In this document: piece after piece, positions 10,905 to 22,267 of the stretch
Position numbering within the stretch: the first letter of the stretch is position 1
How the letters are laid out: each line of letters starts with the position of its first letter
Source: Phytophthora sp. 'mugwort'
Taxonomy: Eukaryota; Oomycota; Peronosporomycetes; Peronosporales; Peronosporaceae
Assembly (NCBI GenBank): GCA_033558025.1
Contig: JAUCEF010000009.1
Location: forward strand, 2,480,001-2,544,000
Direction: 5' to 3'
DNA length: 64,000 nt
Notes under the pieces: model-generated
Databases searched by the model: none
Told to the model about the DNA's origin: nothing
Seen by the model: the letters and a program-made list of their open reading frames with translations, nothing else
Made by a program: the position numbers and the translations under genes

Positions 10905-11290
10905 TTAAAGAATGATTAAATTTAGGTATTTGAATCGATCTAATAGATGCGTTTTATTTTTTTGTTTGCAGTATACCCAAAGCATGCACCACATACCACA
11001 GTATATACCGTATGCTACTTGATATTGTTTAGGGTTGTATCTACCGATTCCATACTTTGTCGGTGCTGCTTCGCCCATCGAGTCGAAAAAACAAATTCGC
11101 CATCGTGTACAGCTTGCCAGTGTCCTACATCAAGGTTAGGAGGCCTCAATAAGAACAAGTACGTAGTTTGCTTTGGGATCGGTTTCGATATTTCACTCGA
11201 TTCGAATATATTATCCGGATGGACTCCTAATCGATCCTCAAGTTTAATTAGATCATGATCGCTCGAGATTGGCTTAATGAGATGAGTCAT
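10905..11290 (-). pseudogene. adenain-like maturation cysteine protease, frameshifted
   Basis: The frame begins MTHLIKPISSDHDLI. It contains the catalytic-His strand GHWQAVHDGEF (about 11140-11105) and then breaks at a T-run (about 11093). The other frame supplies FFDSMG (acidic residue after the His), the oxyanion-hole Gln within KQYQ, and the nucleophile region IYCGMWCMLW. The His-Asp-Gln-Cys order is that of the Ulp1/adenain superfamily, used by Polinton-like viruses and adenoviruses to mature capsid proteins. Length of about 128 codons is short for a protease, so the start may be lost upstream. Frame change by one base; otherwise key residues are present. Confidence 0.65.
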
Positions 11291-11338
11291 AATATTTAAT
11301 TTCGATGAAAGTATATTAGAATCCATATAGATTCAACA

Positions 11339-13053
11339 ATGAGCGAAACTCAACTATCCGACCAATATTTGTACCAGAGCTCGCTCAAGAGCGACCCGGA
11401 GATCAAGGTATCTTCCCGTAAGCGAGTACCCTTCGTAATCGATCTCAATCAGGGATCGTATCAGAACGGTGTCATTGCTATTGATGCTACCGCCCAGCTG
11501 AATGGGAGTGAAGGATTCGCTTGTCTTCGCGATGCCAACATCGTGCTACCGTACGAGATCTCGATGAAGAAAGGTAGTACTGCCCAGACTCTACTAGCTA
11601 ACCGCTTCTGTTCTACGCTCAAATGCGTTAACTGGAATGTAATCGATATCATGTCGCTTACTCTCAACGGGAAGACCGTTGTGAGTATGGCTGACTACAA
11701 GCTGTTTTGGAACAATATCCGAGCTCAGGCAAGCTACGGTCGTCAGTATGTTGAGAAGCATTGAGCTGAGTCGTTCCTTTATCCGGATGCCGCTCAGTCA
11801 TCTTTGTATAGTTCTGCTACATCATCTACGACGGGAGATGGTTACACTAATACTACTGCCTTATCATCTTCGCATGCTACTACTGGCCCGTCTGGTGGTG
11901 CCTCGACCGTAATGATGGTCTTGTAAAGCGTCTGTTGTCGAGCCCTCCTAATGCTGGATCTGATTTCTCCACGTCGTGGCCTTCACTTGGTGCGGCTGCA
12001 GCTTCTACTACAATCTCAAATCAATTGGTGCGTGATACCTTCGTAATTGGTGCTGTTACTGCTAACGCGATCATGTGAGCGTGACTACATGCTCAAAATC
12101 AAGCTAACTGATCTACATCCCATTTTCAAGGAGCTAGACCTCATGGCGAACCCTCAGATCCGCCTACGCTTCCGTGTCAACCAGGGTACTCCCACTATTG
12201 CTGTCGACGCATCGAAGGGTATGTCTCTCACCAGCGCTACTCTTGCAAGTGGCAATACCTGTCCGGTGATGGTTTCTGCTTCATCGACTGGTAATCCCAT
12301 GGCTGGTGTCCTTGCTGCTTCTGCCGGGTTCAGTATTGCTTGGGGTGCTGTTGTCAATGCCTTTAACCTTCAATTGATGGTACTTATATGCCTTTCACCA
12401 CTTCTCGTCTTTATGTACCGTTCGTCATCTCGAGAACCCTCAGGCAATCATTTCCAAGCCTGTGAAGAAGGTCCGCTTTAATGATTGCTACGCACAACTC
12501 TTTTATCAGCGAGCTGGTGTAGGAAAGCAATCGACTCAACACAATGCTGCTTTCAATCTACAGTTATCAGCTTCTGTTAAGAATGCTAAATATGTTATTC
12601 TCCTTCCTTTCGCCGAGCAGACTGGTAATTTTGCTTCTGCTGCTATTCAAGAGTTTCAGAGTCCGTTTGATTCAGTTCCTTGGATTCTTCACTTCCGAGT
12701 ATCTGCAAGTTTAATGTTCGTAACGGTTCCCAGCAGGCCTTTGATATCAGTCATGACTATGACTTCCATCACTTTACTGACGAGGTGGCCAAAATCTCAG
12801 CGACTTTTTAACGGTGATCTAACTCCTGAGCTGGTGAATGGACTTCTAGACTATCAGGCTTGGTCGCTAACAAATCGTGTCCTCATTGCCGATGTGAGTC
12901 GTCTCACAAAGCGTGATGTACCCCCAATCGATTCAGATCCAGGGTGTAAATGCGGGTTGCCAAGGTACTAACATGATCGTGGTTAGCGAGCAGGAGCTGA
13001 CTTTGGATAGACTAACTGGGGAAGTAATAGATTTCACCAGCTTAGTAGAGTAG
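11339..13053 (+). pseudogene. jelly-roll major capsid protein of Polinton-like virus
   Basis: It starts MSETQLSDQYLYQSSLKSD, with PFVIDLNQGSY, then LPYEISMKKG and FCSTLKCVNWNVIDIMSLTLNGK. Later blocks include SNQLVRDTFVIG, LHPIFKELDLMANPQIRLRF (about 12110-12170), YAQLFYQRAGVG, KYVILLPFAEQ and, at the end, NMIVVSEQELT and TGEVIDFTSLVE. These alternate beta strands and turns in the pattern of double jelly-roll capsid proteins of Polinton-like viruses. The span of about 571 codons is a plausible family length. Stops or frame changes occur near 11760, 11925, 12075, 12380, 12470, 12700 and 12920, so it encodes no full product. Confidence 0.7.
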
Positions 13054-13119
13054 TTTTTGGTGCTCAGTTTATGAGATAAAAAATATGACGTTTAGTTTAG
13101 TTTAATTCTGCTAAAAGGT

Positions 13120-13392
13120 TAGGACATTTTCAATTACGAATTGACTCTTACGAAGCCAATCAATGTAATTGGGATCCATTCGACTGATCTGCTTGAGGGT
13201 CTACCGCGATATTTGCCCCAAGTCATCATATACGAGTTATCGTCGTTACTTGGAGTGGAGGAATATCTTGATATGCTCGATAATATGTAAACTTTGTTGG
13301 CTAAATACCCTTCGACAATAGCCAGGATCAGAAGTATATACTTCTTCGATCTTGATGCCCTTGTATTTTCCAAAAGTTAAAACGTTTGACAT
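13120..13392 (-). pseudogene. paired FGKYKG-type domain protein (ExoX C-terminal-like)
   Basis: From an ATG at 13392 the minus strand reads VLTFGKYKGIKIEEVYTSDPGY, and after a frame change MMTWGKYRGR...ISRMDPNYIDWLRKS. Two units of the same FGKYKGxxxxEIxxxDPxYxxWL pattern are therefore present. This small domain occurs at the C terminus of exonuclease X-like proteins and alone in many large and Polinton-like DNA viruses, where its role is unclear. The frame is broken at least twice (near 13280 and 13200). It lies immediately after the major capsid gene on the opposite strand. Confidence 0.5.
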
Positions 13393-13504
13393 GTTATCAG
13401 TTGGGTGTATCTATCTCTCTATCTCTCTATATATAGGCCCTTAATTTTTTAAAAAAATATATTTCTAAAATTTATAAATTATCATGAAATTCAGAATTGT
13501 TAGC

Positions 13505-13930
13505 TTAATCACTTCGAGCTAAATAATTTGGGTGCTTCTTTGTCATTAAATGCTTACCCTTATTGTATCGACTATATATCGAGCCGCATTCACATTGAAT
13601 CTTTCCTCTCGGGTCGTACTTTTCTGGGAGGTTATTGAGCTTCTCTTCCCCAATTCGAAATGAATGCTCGCGGTTGTTTATGTATTTGATATTGTTTATA
13701 GCCACTGGCTTATTCTCATAGATATCGATACTTTTTGTGATATCATGCTCGCTGATCAATTTTATATCAAAACTATCGACCCCACCGTTTTTAAAATGCT
13801 CATAAATTGTACGAAACGACTTGCCAGTTCTTAACCATACGGTGTAATTATTACCTCTAACATCATTCCAGTATAACTGTTGTGGTTTGGTTGAGCTCCC
13901 AACGAAGACGATAGAATCGACTTTGTTCAA
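13505..13930 (-). CDS. GIY-YIG-like endonuclease with C-terminal zinc motif
   Basis: The 141-codon open frame starts MNKVDSIVFVGSSTK, resembling the YIG half of a GIY-YIG nuclease. It continues with FRTIYEHFKNGGVDSFDIKL and an acidic ENKPVAINNIKYINNR helix where the family places its metal-binding Glu and Asn. The tail holds CECGSIYSRYNKGKHLMTKKH, a C2H2-like zinc motif frequently joined to such nucleases in DNA viruses. The GIY strand itself is missing or precedes the visible start, so the copy may be N-terminally truncated. It is the rightmost viral gene; beyond it no viral motif is seen. Confidence 0.5.
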   Translation of the reverse strand: MNKVDSIVFVGSSTKPQQLYWNDVRGNNYTVWLRTGKSFRTIYEHFKNGGVDSFDIKLISEHDITKSIDIYENKPVAINNIKYINNREHSFRIGEEKLNNLPEKYDPRGKIQCECGSIYSRYNKGKHLMTKKHPNYLARSD

Positions 13931-14184
13931 ATCTTATATATGAATCCTTTCATTATATTTATACCTTCATATTTATCTATTAGGATGGAACGTCTTTATG
14001 TTTCTTTTATCGTGATAGTTGGATATATCCATATGGGCAAAATATTAATTCTTTATATCACAACATGATGCGCCTTTACATATTTCGCTATCAGGACCTT
14101 TTGAGAGCAACAAAATATGTCCCTTTGTATATTCGTTATCGACATGGGCTGCCTAAATTATATAGGGTTTTATCCTTTTGCTAA
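13931..14184. other. AT-rich spacer between virus remnant and gypsy element
   Basis: AT-rich DNA with several TATATAGG-like words and no gene. It may contain the lost end of the viral element. Confidence 0.4.
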
Positions 14185-15924
14185 TTAATGGGATAAACAT
14201 TGTTTTAGTACATCCAGATGAATTATAAAAAACAGCCCCGATTGTGTACTGTAAGCCACTACTTGGCTCTGACTCATGTCGATATAGCACCCAACCTTAC
14301 GGGCTAAGGCGGTATCCAGAATGGTCACCTCGGCACCAGTATCTAAGAGTAAGATCGCCTTGTCATTGTTGATCTTGCCTGTCGCTTTCGCTTGTCGAAA
14401 CCACTTTCCCGGCACATGATATTTCCATAACCTCGAGATTCTCCTGGAAGGAGATTTAAGACCATCATGACGTCCGATCGACGGTATTCGTCGACATGGC
14501 GAAGGCTCGAGATCTTAGCAATAGGATTCCCATGTAGATCACATGTATTATCGCGTAGATTTTGTTGCTGCTCGCTAACTCAATCTACCGACCTCTTGTC
14601 CACAAATGCATAGATTTAATACGTAGAAACACTCGGCTCGTACCGGATTCAAACCCGGCGAGCGTCCTAATTTAACATATTTTCAGCCATCGCAGGTAAC
14701 ATCCCTGCATGCTTGGTCGGGTTGTACCATTGGCGGATCTGGTTGTAGAACTCTTCCATGGGACACTTGCCCATGTCGTGTAGCTCACCACATCCACGGC
14801 ATACGAAAAGGCAGTGGTCTGCTGGATGGCCTCTCTTGCCGCATTTCTGGCACGTCAGGCGTCGCCAACAACCGAGATCCGTATGCTTCCTGGACCCACA
14901 GTGGGAGCACCGATCCGATCCGTTCGCGGGTAGTGGCGATCGACGCTCATGGGACGTTGATTCCGTCTGGGTTCGTCCTTGCGGAGGCCGATCGGACGCT
15001 TTTGGTTCGCCTCTCGTAGGCGTCGGATCGGTGTCCGTCGAAATGAAGAAGATTCGACGTAGGTCACCTTCTGAGTCCGATCCGTCCGATCCATCTGAAC
15101 TGGTATCCGATCCGGACTCCAGACGTGGGGTCTGGATGGCTCGGACCGTCCGCTTAGCAGCGGCAGCGGCAGCCGGTGCCGATGTCGGGGCCTTCTGTCG
15201 GTATTTCGATCCAAAAGCGGATCTCTTCTGCCTGCGCTTGGCCCGTTCTCGCGCGCGGATGACTTCTTCCAGCTCGTCGGCATCTGAAAGAAGCAATAAT
15301 GTCAACTATTCCGCCACGTCTGGATCCCCCAAAGTCTCAATGTAGTGATATGTTCACGACGATCTTTTCGATCGCCGTTCTTGATCTTAAACCGCGCCCG
15401 CAGACCTGCAACGTTCAAACGGTAAAGGTAGTCCAAAGGAGACTCTTCCGATCGCTTACGCGCATGGGAGTACTGCCATGCAACGGAGACGTCCAGACCG
15501 CAGTATTGCGTCTGGAAGCTGCGAAGCAGATCACTCCACTTGTTTCGAGTCGATTGGCTGAGTTGTCGGTACCAGCTTTGGGCCGGTCCTGCGAGTAGAT
15601 CGGCGAAGGTCATACATTTCTCTTCGCCTGGAGCCTGATCTCACAGGAACGTCGATTTGACCTTACTGACCCATGCTCTGGCTCGGCCTTCGCCTTGATC
15701 CTTGCCGGTGAACGCTTTTAAGTCTGAGATCGCTGAGATTCGGACGCGTTGGATCAGTGAGGCATCTCTTGATCCGGTTGCCGCTGTGGCGACCGCCACA
15801 CGTCCTGCACTTGGGATATCCAGATCGTCTGGGTCATATTCACCCAGAGACGGCTGGTGCCGCGGCGATCCTACCGATCTCGACCTTCTGCATGCCGTAC
15901 TCCGACTCACCCATAATGATTACT
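14185..15924 (-). pseudogene. Ty3/gypsy gag and protease fragment
   Basis: Right to left: an N-terminal gag region with YDPDDLDIP and LKAFTGKDQGEGRARAWVSK (15900-15660); the gag core MTFADLLAGPAQSWYRQL and SPLDYLYRLNVAGLRARF (15613-15380); a Ser/Asp-rich linker; zinc knuckles CSHCGSRKHTDLGC and CQKCGKRGHPADHC (about 14900-14790); then, after a gap with stops, a retropepsin strand AILLLDTGAEVTILDTALARKVGC (about 14365-14290) containing the catalytic Asp. Reverse transcriptase, RNase H and integrase are absent; the coding sequence stops near 14185. Frameshifts lie near 15640, 15300 and 14660. No LTR or primer-binding site was recognised. Confidence 0.8.
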
Positions 15925-16769
15925 TCCTCGTATTCGGTTGTCACCTCCACGACCAATAACGAAACTTAAATGAAAGCATATACATCTATTAGAGTATTAT
16001 TCTCGCTGACTTAGATTTTTTTATAAGGTTGTAGGAAGCTATTTATCGTTGTAGCTGCCGTCTGATCCGGAAGGGGGGGGGGCTGAGTGTATCGGAATGG
16101 CAGTGTGTCATCTTGATCCCACAGGACGAGGTTGCGTCCTGATGTCGTCACAACCAAGCACGCAATAGCAGACGAGCTCATTCGGTCCATTCGACAGCTA
16201 GTTCCTACAACTGGAACCAGCACATTCGTTGCGAGACTAAGGCAAAGGGAGAAACTGCAGCGCCACATCGAAACGCAACCTGCTAGGTCTAGGAGTATCT
16301 GTCAAAAATGCATTGCAAACGACACTGTAGATGACCTTTATATCATGAATCAACTATGCACCAGTTCTCGATGCTCTAGAGCTGGCGCTGAGCGCTTCGC
16401 TTTGCTTTTCAGGATTGTCTGCACATTTAATTGCTCTGTGGGACGTCAATACAGGTGGTCGGACCCGCAGAACTCGTGGAACTGTCATCGAAGGAGCCGA
16501 ATCGGGCGGGGCGCGCGAGGAGGCGCGGTGGACCGGCCAGCCATGATCATAACAAAGTCGACAACCATGCAACTGATGCCAGCCACGAATTTTGAGACGA
16601 ACTGCCAAAAGAGCGCGCGAACTCTCAGCTATAATTTCCCTATGTTTGAACTTCTTACTACTTTGTCCATTTTTACCAATTACTTGAAATTGCCTTCTTA
16701 CGCGATTGCAGAGAACCTGTGGAATACGGTACTAAGATAACTAAGTAATTTCTTGTCTTGCTGCCGCTT
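15925..16769. other. no gene recognised
   Basis: A plus-strand open frame of about 200 codons (16132-16740) shows no family motif and a low-complexity basic part. A 10-base G run lies at 16073-16082. The region may be decayed retroelement DNA. Confidence 0.4.
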
Positions 16770-17290
16770 AACCCACTGGGAGGCAGCTCGGAGAGTAATG
16801 AACTAGTTGAAAGGGACGTCAACGTATGGATTTCGCCTTGATGGAGAATCGAGTGAAGTTACATATGAAGTGTACTGCCGCAAGCTTCGCATCAATCAAA
16901 AGAACGGAAGTCAGTTACTGGTGTGTAATTACTATGGCTGGTTCAAGCGGTGTACCAGTAAGCCAGTATGTGTGTCACTATCCACTGCAGAAGTAAAATT
17001 AATCGCACTGAGCGAAGGCGCAAGGGAACGTGAATATGATACCTCTTAGGTGGAATGGGGTTTACACGGCCATTAGGCGAGCATGGTTATAGCAATGCTG
17101 CCATCTCCATTGCGAAAAATCCTGAAAACCATAAAGCCAACAAGCGCATCGCAATCAAATACTTGTCACACAAGACTTAGTCGAAAATGGGAGGTTATGA
17201 ATATCATATTGCCGACTGATGAACTGATGAAATGGCAACAGATTCCTAACAAAACCACTTCCTGCAATTAGTTTGAGAAGCAGGGAGAGC
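16770..17290 (+). pseudogene. Ty1/copia RNase H terminal fragment
   Basis: The plus strand reads HWEAARRVM, a stop, then LKGTSTYGFRLDGES (about 16770-16850). VCVSLSTAEVKLIALSEGARE follows at about 16968-17030. After a frame change comes GYSNAAISIAKNPENHKANKRIAIKY at about 17085-17160, which is the classic end of copia Pol, where the RNase H domain carries SLSTAEAE and AIxIAKNPxxH. A stop in the first block and a frame change near 17045 disable it. Integrase and reverse transcriptase are not visible upstream, so only the 3' part remains. Confidence 0.75.
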
Positions 17291-19294
17291 AAATCGGAAC
17301 AAAACTCCAATTCCGACGCCGTCTTAGTGGGAGTGCTGAGTCTACAAGTTAGATCAAGATAGACGTATCGTAATAATAGTATCTCTCTATGTAAAAACGA
17401 AGTGGAAATATATGGAAGCCTCCAGCTCTCCAGGGGGGGGGGGGGGGGGGGCTTGAGAGCGCGCCTTCCCGGTGCAATGATGAAGTTCACGTGCCATTTT
17501 GCCTTGGATTCAGCACAGTAGTCTTTAAGATTTAACAGTTTGGTAATATTGAGTTTAGTTAAGACCACGACCGATGGAGTGAGTTAAGTCTGATAGCAGT
17601 TGGGAGACCAATCTTTGTAGTGTACGGCCTCAGTGCGTGCCATCGATTGCAATCTGAGGGGGAGTTTGTCAGTCGCTCTTGCGTCAGCAAATGCTTTAAT
17701 TCTGTGAGCTCTCATAGGAGGTCATGCCGAGCAGTGACGCTGGGATATCGATGCCAAGTTACACGCTCGTAAACGTGGCGCAATACGGGGAGGGGGGGAG
17801 AAGGAGCCAGACACCACGAACTGTATTCCGAACCAGATCGTCCACTCCCCCCCACCACCACCACCAAGAACTCGCCCGATACCGATTTGGATATTAACAC
17901 ATCATCTCGTGAAGCCTGTGACGTATCAAGGACACTGTCCAGCGCATAGAATGCCCTACAACAAGCGCAGCTATGTTACAGTATGCGCAGCATTACATGT
18001 ATTTTCGTTACTACCGTCCAGCTGAGCTATCTGAGCTCACTAGAAGTAGGTGGCTCACCACCACCTGGTTCATCAGGTTATACTTGATTTTTGTATAGAC
18101 CCCATCGGAAAGGTCCTGCAAATGTCCAACTCGGCCCAGAGACGTCTCGGGAGGTCCACCAGTTTCCTCCTGGACACTAAAGTGGGTCTTTCAGGGTACC
18201 CATTTTCGAGAAAATGGACCTTTTTGGACACCAATTGGATGCTTCGTACCCAATTGTTGGGTCCACATGACCCAAATCGATCCCAAAAAGCAAGTAAGGT
18301 AGCTAATTAGGTTGCTTACTAGCCTTAAAGTGTAATGTATTTTTGTTAATCGTTACTACCATCTTACCCCGCACACTGCGTGTAGGCGCTATGCCACAAA
18401 TTCTAATACGCAAAAGAAATCTTCGAATATTAGACCACCTACGTGTTATAAAACGAATATTTGTACTATGTTTGAAGGTTGCCAAGTCGGGCCCCAAATG
18501 TTCACAAAGGATTCTAGCAGACTGAGCCGTTCTTGCTCGGTTATATTCGCGTTAATCGGCGCTACTCACATCCCACAGCGCTTTTCGATCGCTTTAATAA
18601 GCCTAGTTCCGATAACTCTTGATCCAACGAAGACGTTCACAGCTGACCCTCCTTTGGCTGAGGCCATCGTTAGTTGAGAATGAGAAGTGTCAGCGGAGGC
18701 AGCCCGCTTTGGTGCATTGAGTGGTGATGGTGTGGGCTCGATCACTGCAAGCCAAGCCACTGTCTGGCATTGGCCATTTTACGAGAATCGAACTTGAGCT
18801 GAATATTGCAATCAGCGTTTTATTTTGACACCCATATAGTCGAATTTGTCTTTTTAATTTCGAAACTCGAATAATCGCCTAGGTGCAGTGAGCGGTAGTC
18901 TACTAATAATAGCACTAATAGTGCTACCACATGCGCCACTGCTTAACTACTATTAGTAGTAGTGGTACGCCCAATTCTCACACGCGGCCAAGTGTAGTAT
19001 CACTATCGTACTAGACCAATACTATTACTACTATCTATTACTACTATCACCCCCCGCAGGTGTTAAACACGTCTCAGCGTTCCAAGTCGTTATCCGCAAC
19101 GCGTGATGGGAGCGCAAAACACAACAAACGTTTTCGTTTATCGTTTTGCAGTGAAGTATGTTAATGTCATTTAGCTCTCCCTAACGCTACCTAATGTCCA
19201 AACCCGTCGATTGCTATTACTGCAGCCGTCGTTTTTTGCGGTCCTCATCGTGGTAAACACAGGGTAGGACCGCTCGCCCTAATGGTACGCCGTG
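17291..19294. other. no gene recognised; simple-sequence tracts
   Basis: No coding frame with recognisable motifs. A run of 19 G lies at 17433-17451. A small hairpin with GAAAATGG arms lies near 18208-18226. A degenerate trinucleotide-rich tract (ACT/AGT) spans about 18900-19050 and contains the imperfect palindrome ACTACTATTAGTAGTAGT. Confidence 0.4.
17433..17451 (+). repeat. 19-base G homopolymer
   Basis: An uninterrupted G run follows the copia fragment. Shorter G or C runs of 8-11 bases occur near 16073, 19699, 20420, 40959, 41029 and 42707, nearly all in the repeat-rich parts. Confidence 0.7.
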
Positions 19295-19864
19295 TCAGAC
19301 GGGCATCGAAAAGTCCTCCTTCACGGGTTCCGTGTGCCAATATATCACATCCTGCTTGGTGATGTCCGCTATCGTCGTCAATTTCTTCTCGCCGATGTCC
19401 CGGTGCGGAGACCGTAACTTCCACTGTGGACCGGGCGATACGCGTGAGCTCGTATGCCGCCCCATATTGTCAGCGCGCAGCTGCGATATCCAGCTGTGCA
19501 CTCCCAGTGCATTCGCCAAACGTATTGCCTTCCAGTTTGTGTCTGCTAGGCGTTGAATACGTGGCGGGGCTCTCGCCGCGTGCTGCCGCATCTCTACACC
19601 ATTGTCTCCAACCACGTGCACCGGCGCCCAACCGTGCCCATTGCATACCTGCAACACTCTCATCAGTTCAATGTATGGTGCCAACGCCCGTGACCTTGCC
19701 CCCCCCCCCCGCCCGATGTGTCGAGTGCCTGTCATGTACAGAAATTTACATTCGACCGTACTTCGTCGAAGCTGCGCAATTAAAAAACACAACCCCCTTC
19801 TCCTGGCATAGGCTTTGCTCCACCAGCGAGCAGTAGCAGGTTCCGGATCGCCAGTGTGTTCCAA
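19295..19864 (-). pseudogene. LINE-type RNase H-like domain remnant
   Basis: The 189-codon open frame contains ALAPYIELMRVLQVCNGHGWAPVHVVGDNGVEMRQ, then IRLANALGVHSWISQLRADNMGR. This fits the central part of an RNase H fold: helix, VxGDN strand with its Asp, then helix, a W-containing strand and xxADN near the last catalytic Asp. It is attached to many oomycete non-LTR reverse transcriptases. The N-terminal strand with the first catalytic Asp is not clear, and no reverse transcriptase is visible upstream. The family call is tentative; the frame is open but isolated. Confidence 0.45.
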
Positions 19865-22162
19865 GGTATCCTGGCCGTCTCAGTGGTCACCTATAATATA
19901 CAGCCCAGACGGTTTTTGCTAACCTTCAATCTTAACGGTTCCGATACCCACGCGGATATGGATCATGTAATATCGGCATGACTGTGCCGGATCCGTGCAG
20001 CGAGTCCAGCGGAATGCAGCGCCTCTGTAGTATTATTGGGTGTCAAAATGCAAGCAGGTATTGAACGGCTCCCAGGCTCCACCATTCCGCAGTGAGCCGT
20101 CCACCGTGTCTCCTAGAAAACACATCTAACGGGAGTCAGCTGTCCGGCAGAAATTGCTGCTGCCAAAATACATATTTCGTCCCATTATTCGATGTCCTTC
20201 AGAAGTTCGTTGCATCCGTCTGTGAAACACCGTCCTTCGCAGCTATTGAGATGTCAAATAGACACATGACTCAAAAACTCATCTGGATTTCCTGCCATGT
20301 CGTGAATGTGTGAATGATTTGTACTATTATTTATTCATAGCAATGATGAACCTTTCCGCCGATCGGTAAAAGCTGTTGCAAAGCATGGAAATTAATCAGG
20401 CGCTGCAGCACCCCACGTGAGGGGGGGGGCTAGACATGAGTGCCATCACTGACTGGAATTGCGTACTTGAACTTGAAACGGTATTGATAAACAGTGCGTA
20501 GCTTTCCTGGATTGCCAGCAACGGCAGTGTATGATATAGTTTTAGTTCATTCAGGCGAGCAATACACAGTGGCCGTAGGTGGAAGTTCAGCTCCGACTTA
20601 GTGTATTTGTGTCTTTGATTAAGCTGAAGGACATTAAAGCTCTTCAGAAAACATCGTTACAACGAGGGAGGGCAGCTTGCGACTCGCTTCAAGTAGCCTG
20701 ACTGTTTACTGATTCGTGGTGGCAGGACAGTGTGCTTCTCTTCAATGCTTGAAACAGAAAGATTACTCTCGCCCAAAAATGACAAACAAACGGTCCTGTC
20801 GGTCAGGGATTGGTATTAGTAAATTTTCTATTAATATTATTACTTATTTGAGTTGTCTTTTAATCAAATAAATGAAATGCTATTTATTATAAACAAGCTT
20901 TTTAAATTGTAATATTACTAATTTGAGCTATTAATAGATACTACTAAATCGCTACCGCAGGTTGCGTTTGATCTGGTTGTGCATGTAGTCCTTCTCTTTG
21001 ACCGTCAGTGGTTCCCTAGTGTATGGATCACACACCCACGTCATCGCGAATTCTGCTCCCTCTGAAGTGGCGATATAGTCAGGAATATGCAAAACGAATT
21101 GGAGTCAATTCAGCCGATTCAGGAGATACTGCTAGGTCGAACGAATCAACCTCCATGACATGGCTAGATATCTAAATTCATTTGCTGCTGTGTTGAGAGA
21201 GCAGATCTTGTCAATCGGTCTCATTCTTGTTGGCTTGGGGATGCAGAACCTTTTCGAGAGATCAGCGTCGTCACAGAGCTCGTTGCTGCAACTGGTCGGC
21301 CAAAAACTGATTGGGTCGGCCGCAAATACAACGAGGTGCTGTTTTCTTCCATTATTGGAGTTAGACTTGAGCTTCAGGCTGTGAACCGCGAAATGAGGAA
21401 ATAGACCACTGACCTTTGGAAGCAGAAATAGATTGAGCGCGTCTTTCAGAGCTTGATCCTAAATTATTACTTTTTATTAATAATTCGACGGATGACGATC
21501 CACTATTCCACTTATTACTTACCAAGAAACTTAGAGTTTGTAAAGTGAAATAATAGTATATTACTAGATGAATAATAGTAGATGCTAGTAGCATTTCCCA
21601 TTTTACTACCATTCCCGCGAGAAATGCTACAGCACTGGTTCAGATCGAATTTGAGGTAGGCACATCGCACAGCCCACGGAGCCACACAGAATCTAAGTAG
21701 GGTGGCTATTAGCTATTTGACTGACGGCCACTTGCTAGTACGTTTCGTTTTGTTTGCGGAAGATCCGATCCGCGCACCGAGATCTTCATAGTTAGAGACT
21801 TTCAGCTCTGCCTCGCAAAAGTTCAGATTGGTGATGCGTCAAAACATCAACATGCACTATCCAGCTACCATCAAAACGGCTCTCCTTCAATCATTATCTT
21901 TACCGTACAAGAACAAGTACAAATCTCGTGGCGAATGTAATACCCTGGTCGAAAACTTTTTGAAGGCACATTATTAGGGGCGAAAATACTAATATTGGAC
22001 TCTATTCCATCATAAACTAAAAAAAAAAAAAAATGGTTTTTTTGGGGGGGTTAAAACGCAATCAGGCTCTCTAACTGTGAGCAACATGCAGTTCAAGAGC
22101 GCTCTAGGGCTCGGTCTTGCGCATTTGTCCGACGGCGGCCTCTTGTCTTTGACATCAATTGC
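19865..22162. other. no gene named; short coding-like remnants
   Basis: The minus strand at about 21080-20950 reads ATSEGAEFAMTWVCDP and KEKDYMHNQIKRNLR before a stop, which looks like the end of a lost protein of unknown kind. The plus strand at about 21290-21405 reads KTDWVGRKYNEVL and GVRLELQAVNREMRK, another unnamed fragment. An A/T-rich block lies at 20815-20960, and an A14 tract followed by T and G runs lies at 22020-22050. Confidence 0.35.
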
Positions 22163-22267
22163 ATGGGCCCTGAACCAGGCATCGACCGCGTATCCGATTG
22201 TCATTCGACGATCGCTGCTATCGAGCGAGAAGGACGCAGCAGACGGAGGACCATCAGTCGGGAGCGG

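Larger units (their letters stand above)
9336..13930. mobile_element. endogenous Polinton-like/adintovirus-like DNA virus remnant
   Basis: Six consecutive degraded frames form a virion-morphogenesis cluster: penton-like minor capsid protein (+), glycine-rich pVI/pX-like protein (-), adenain-like cysteine protease (-), jelly-roll major capsid protein (+), FGKYKG-domain protein (-) and GIY-YIG nuclease (-). This combination is characteristic of Polintons, Polinton-like viruses and adintoviruses, which integrate in unicellular eukaryotes. No packaging ATPase, DNA polymerase, integrase or terminal inverted repeats were found, so this is a partial copy. It sits between hAT and gypsy debris. Every capsid gene carries stops or frameshifts. 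Confidence 0.8.

Noticed and set aside
14635..14680. tRNA-like T-arm (GATTCAAACCCGG) on the minus strand
   Set aside because: No acceptor stem, D-arm or anticodon arm can be folded around it, and it lies within gypsy-derived DNA.
14758..15345. 195-codon plus-strand frame opposite the gag zinc knuckles
   Set aside because: It is the antisense shadow of the gypsy gag frame, which has clear CCHC knuckles.
18900..19050. Trinucleotide tract as a CRISPR- or satellite-like array
   Set aside because: Units are degenerate ACT/AGT words without constant spacing; a simple-sequence tract is sufficient.
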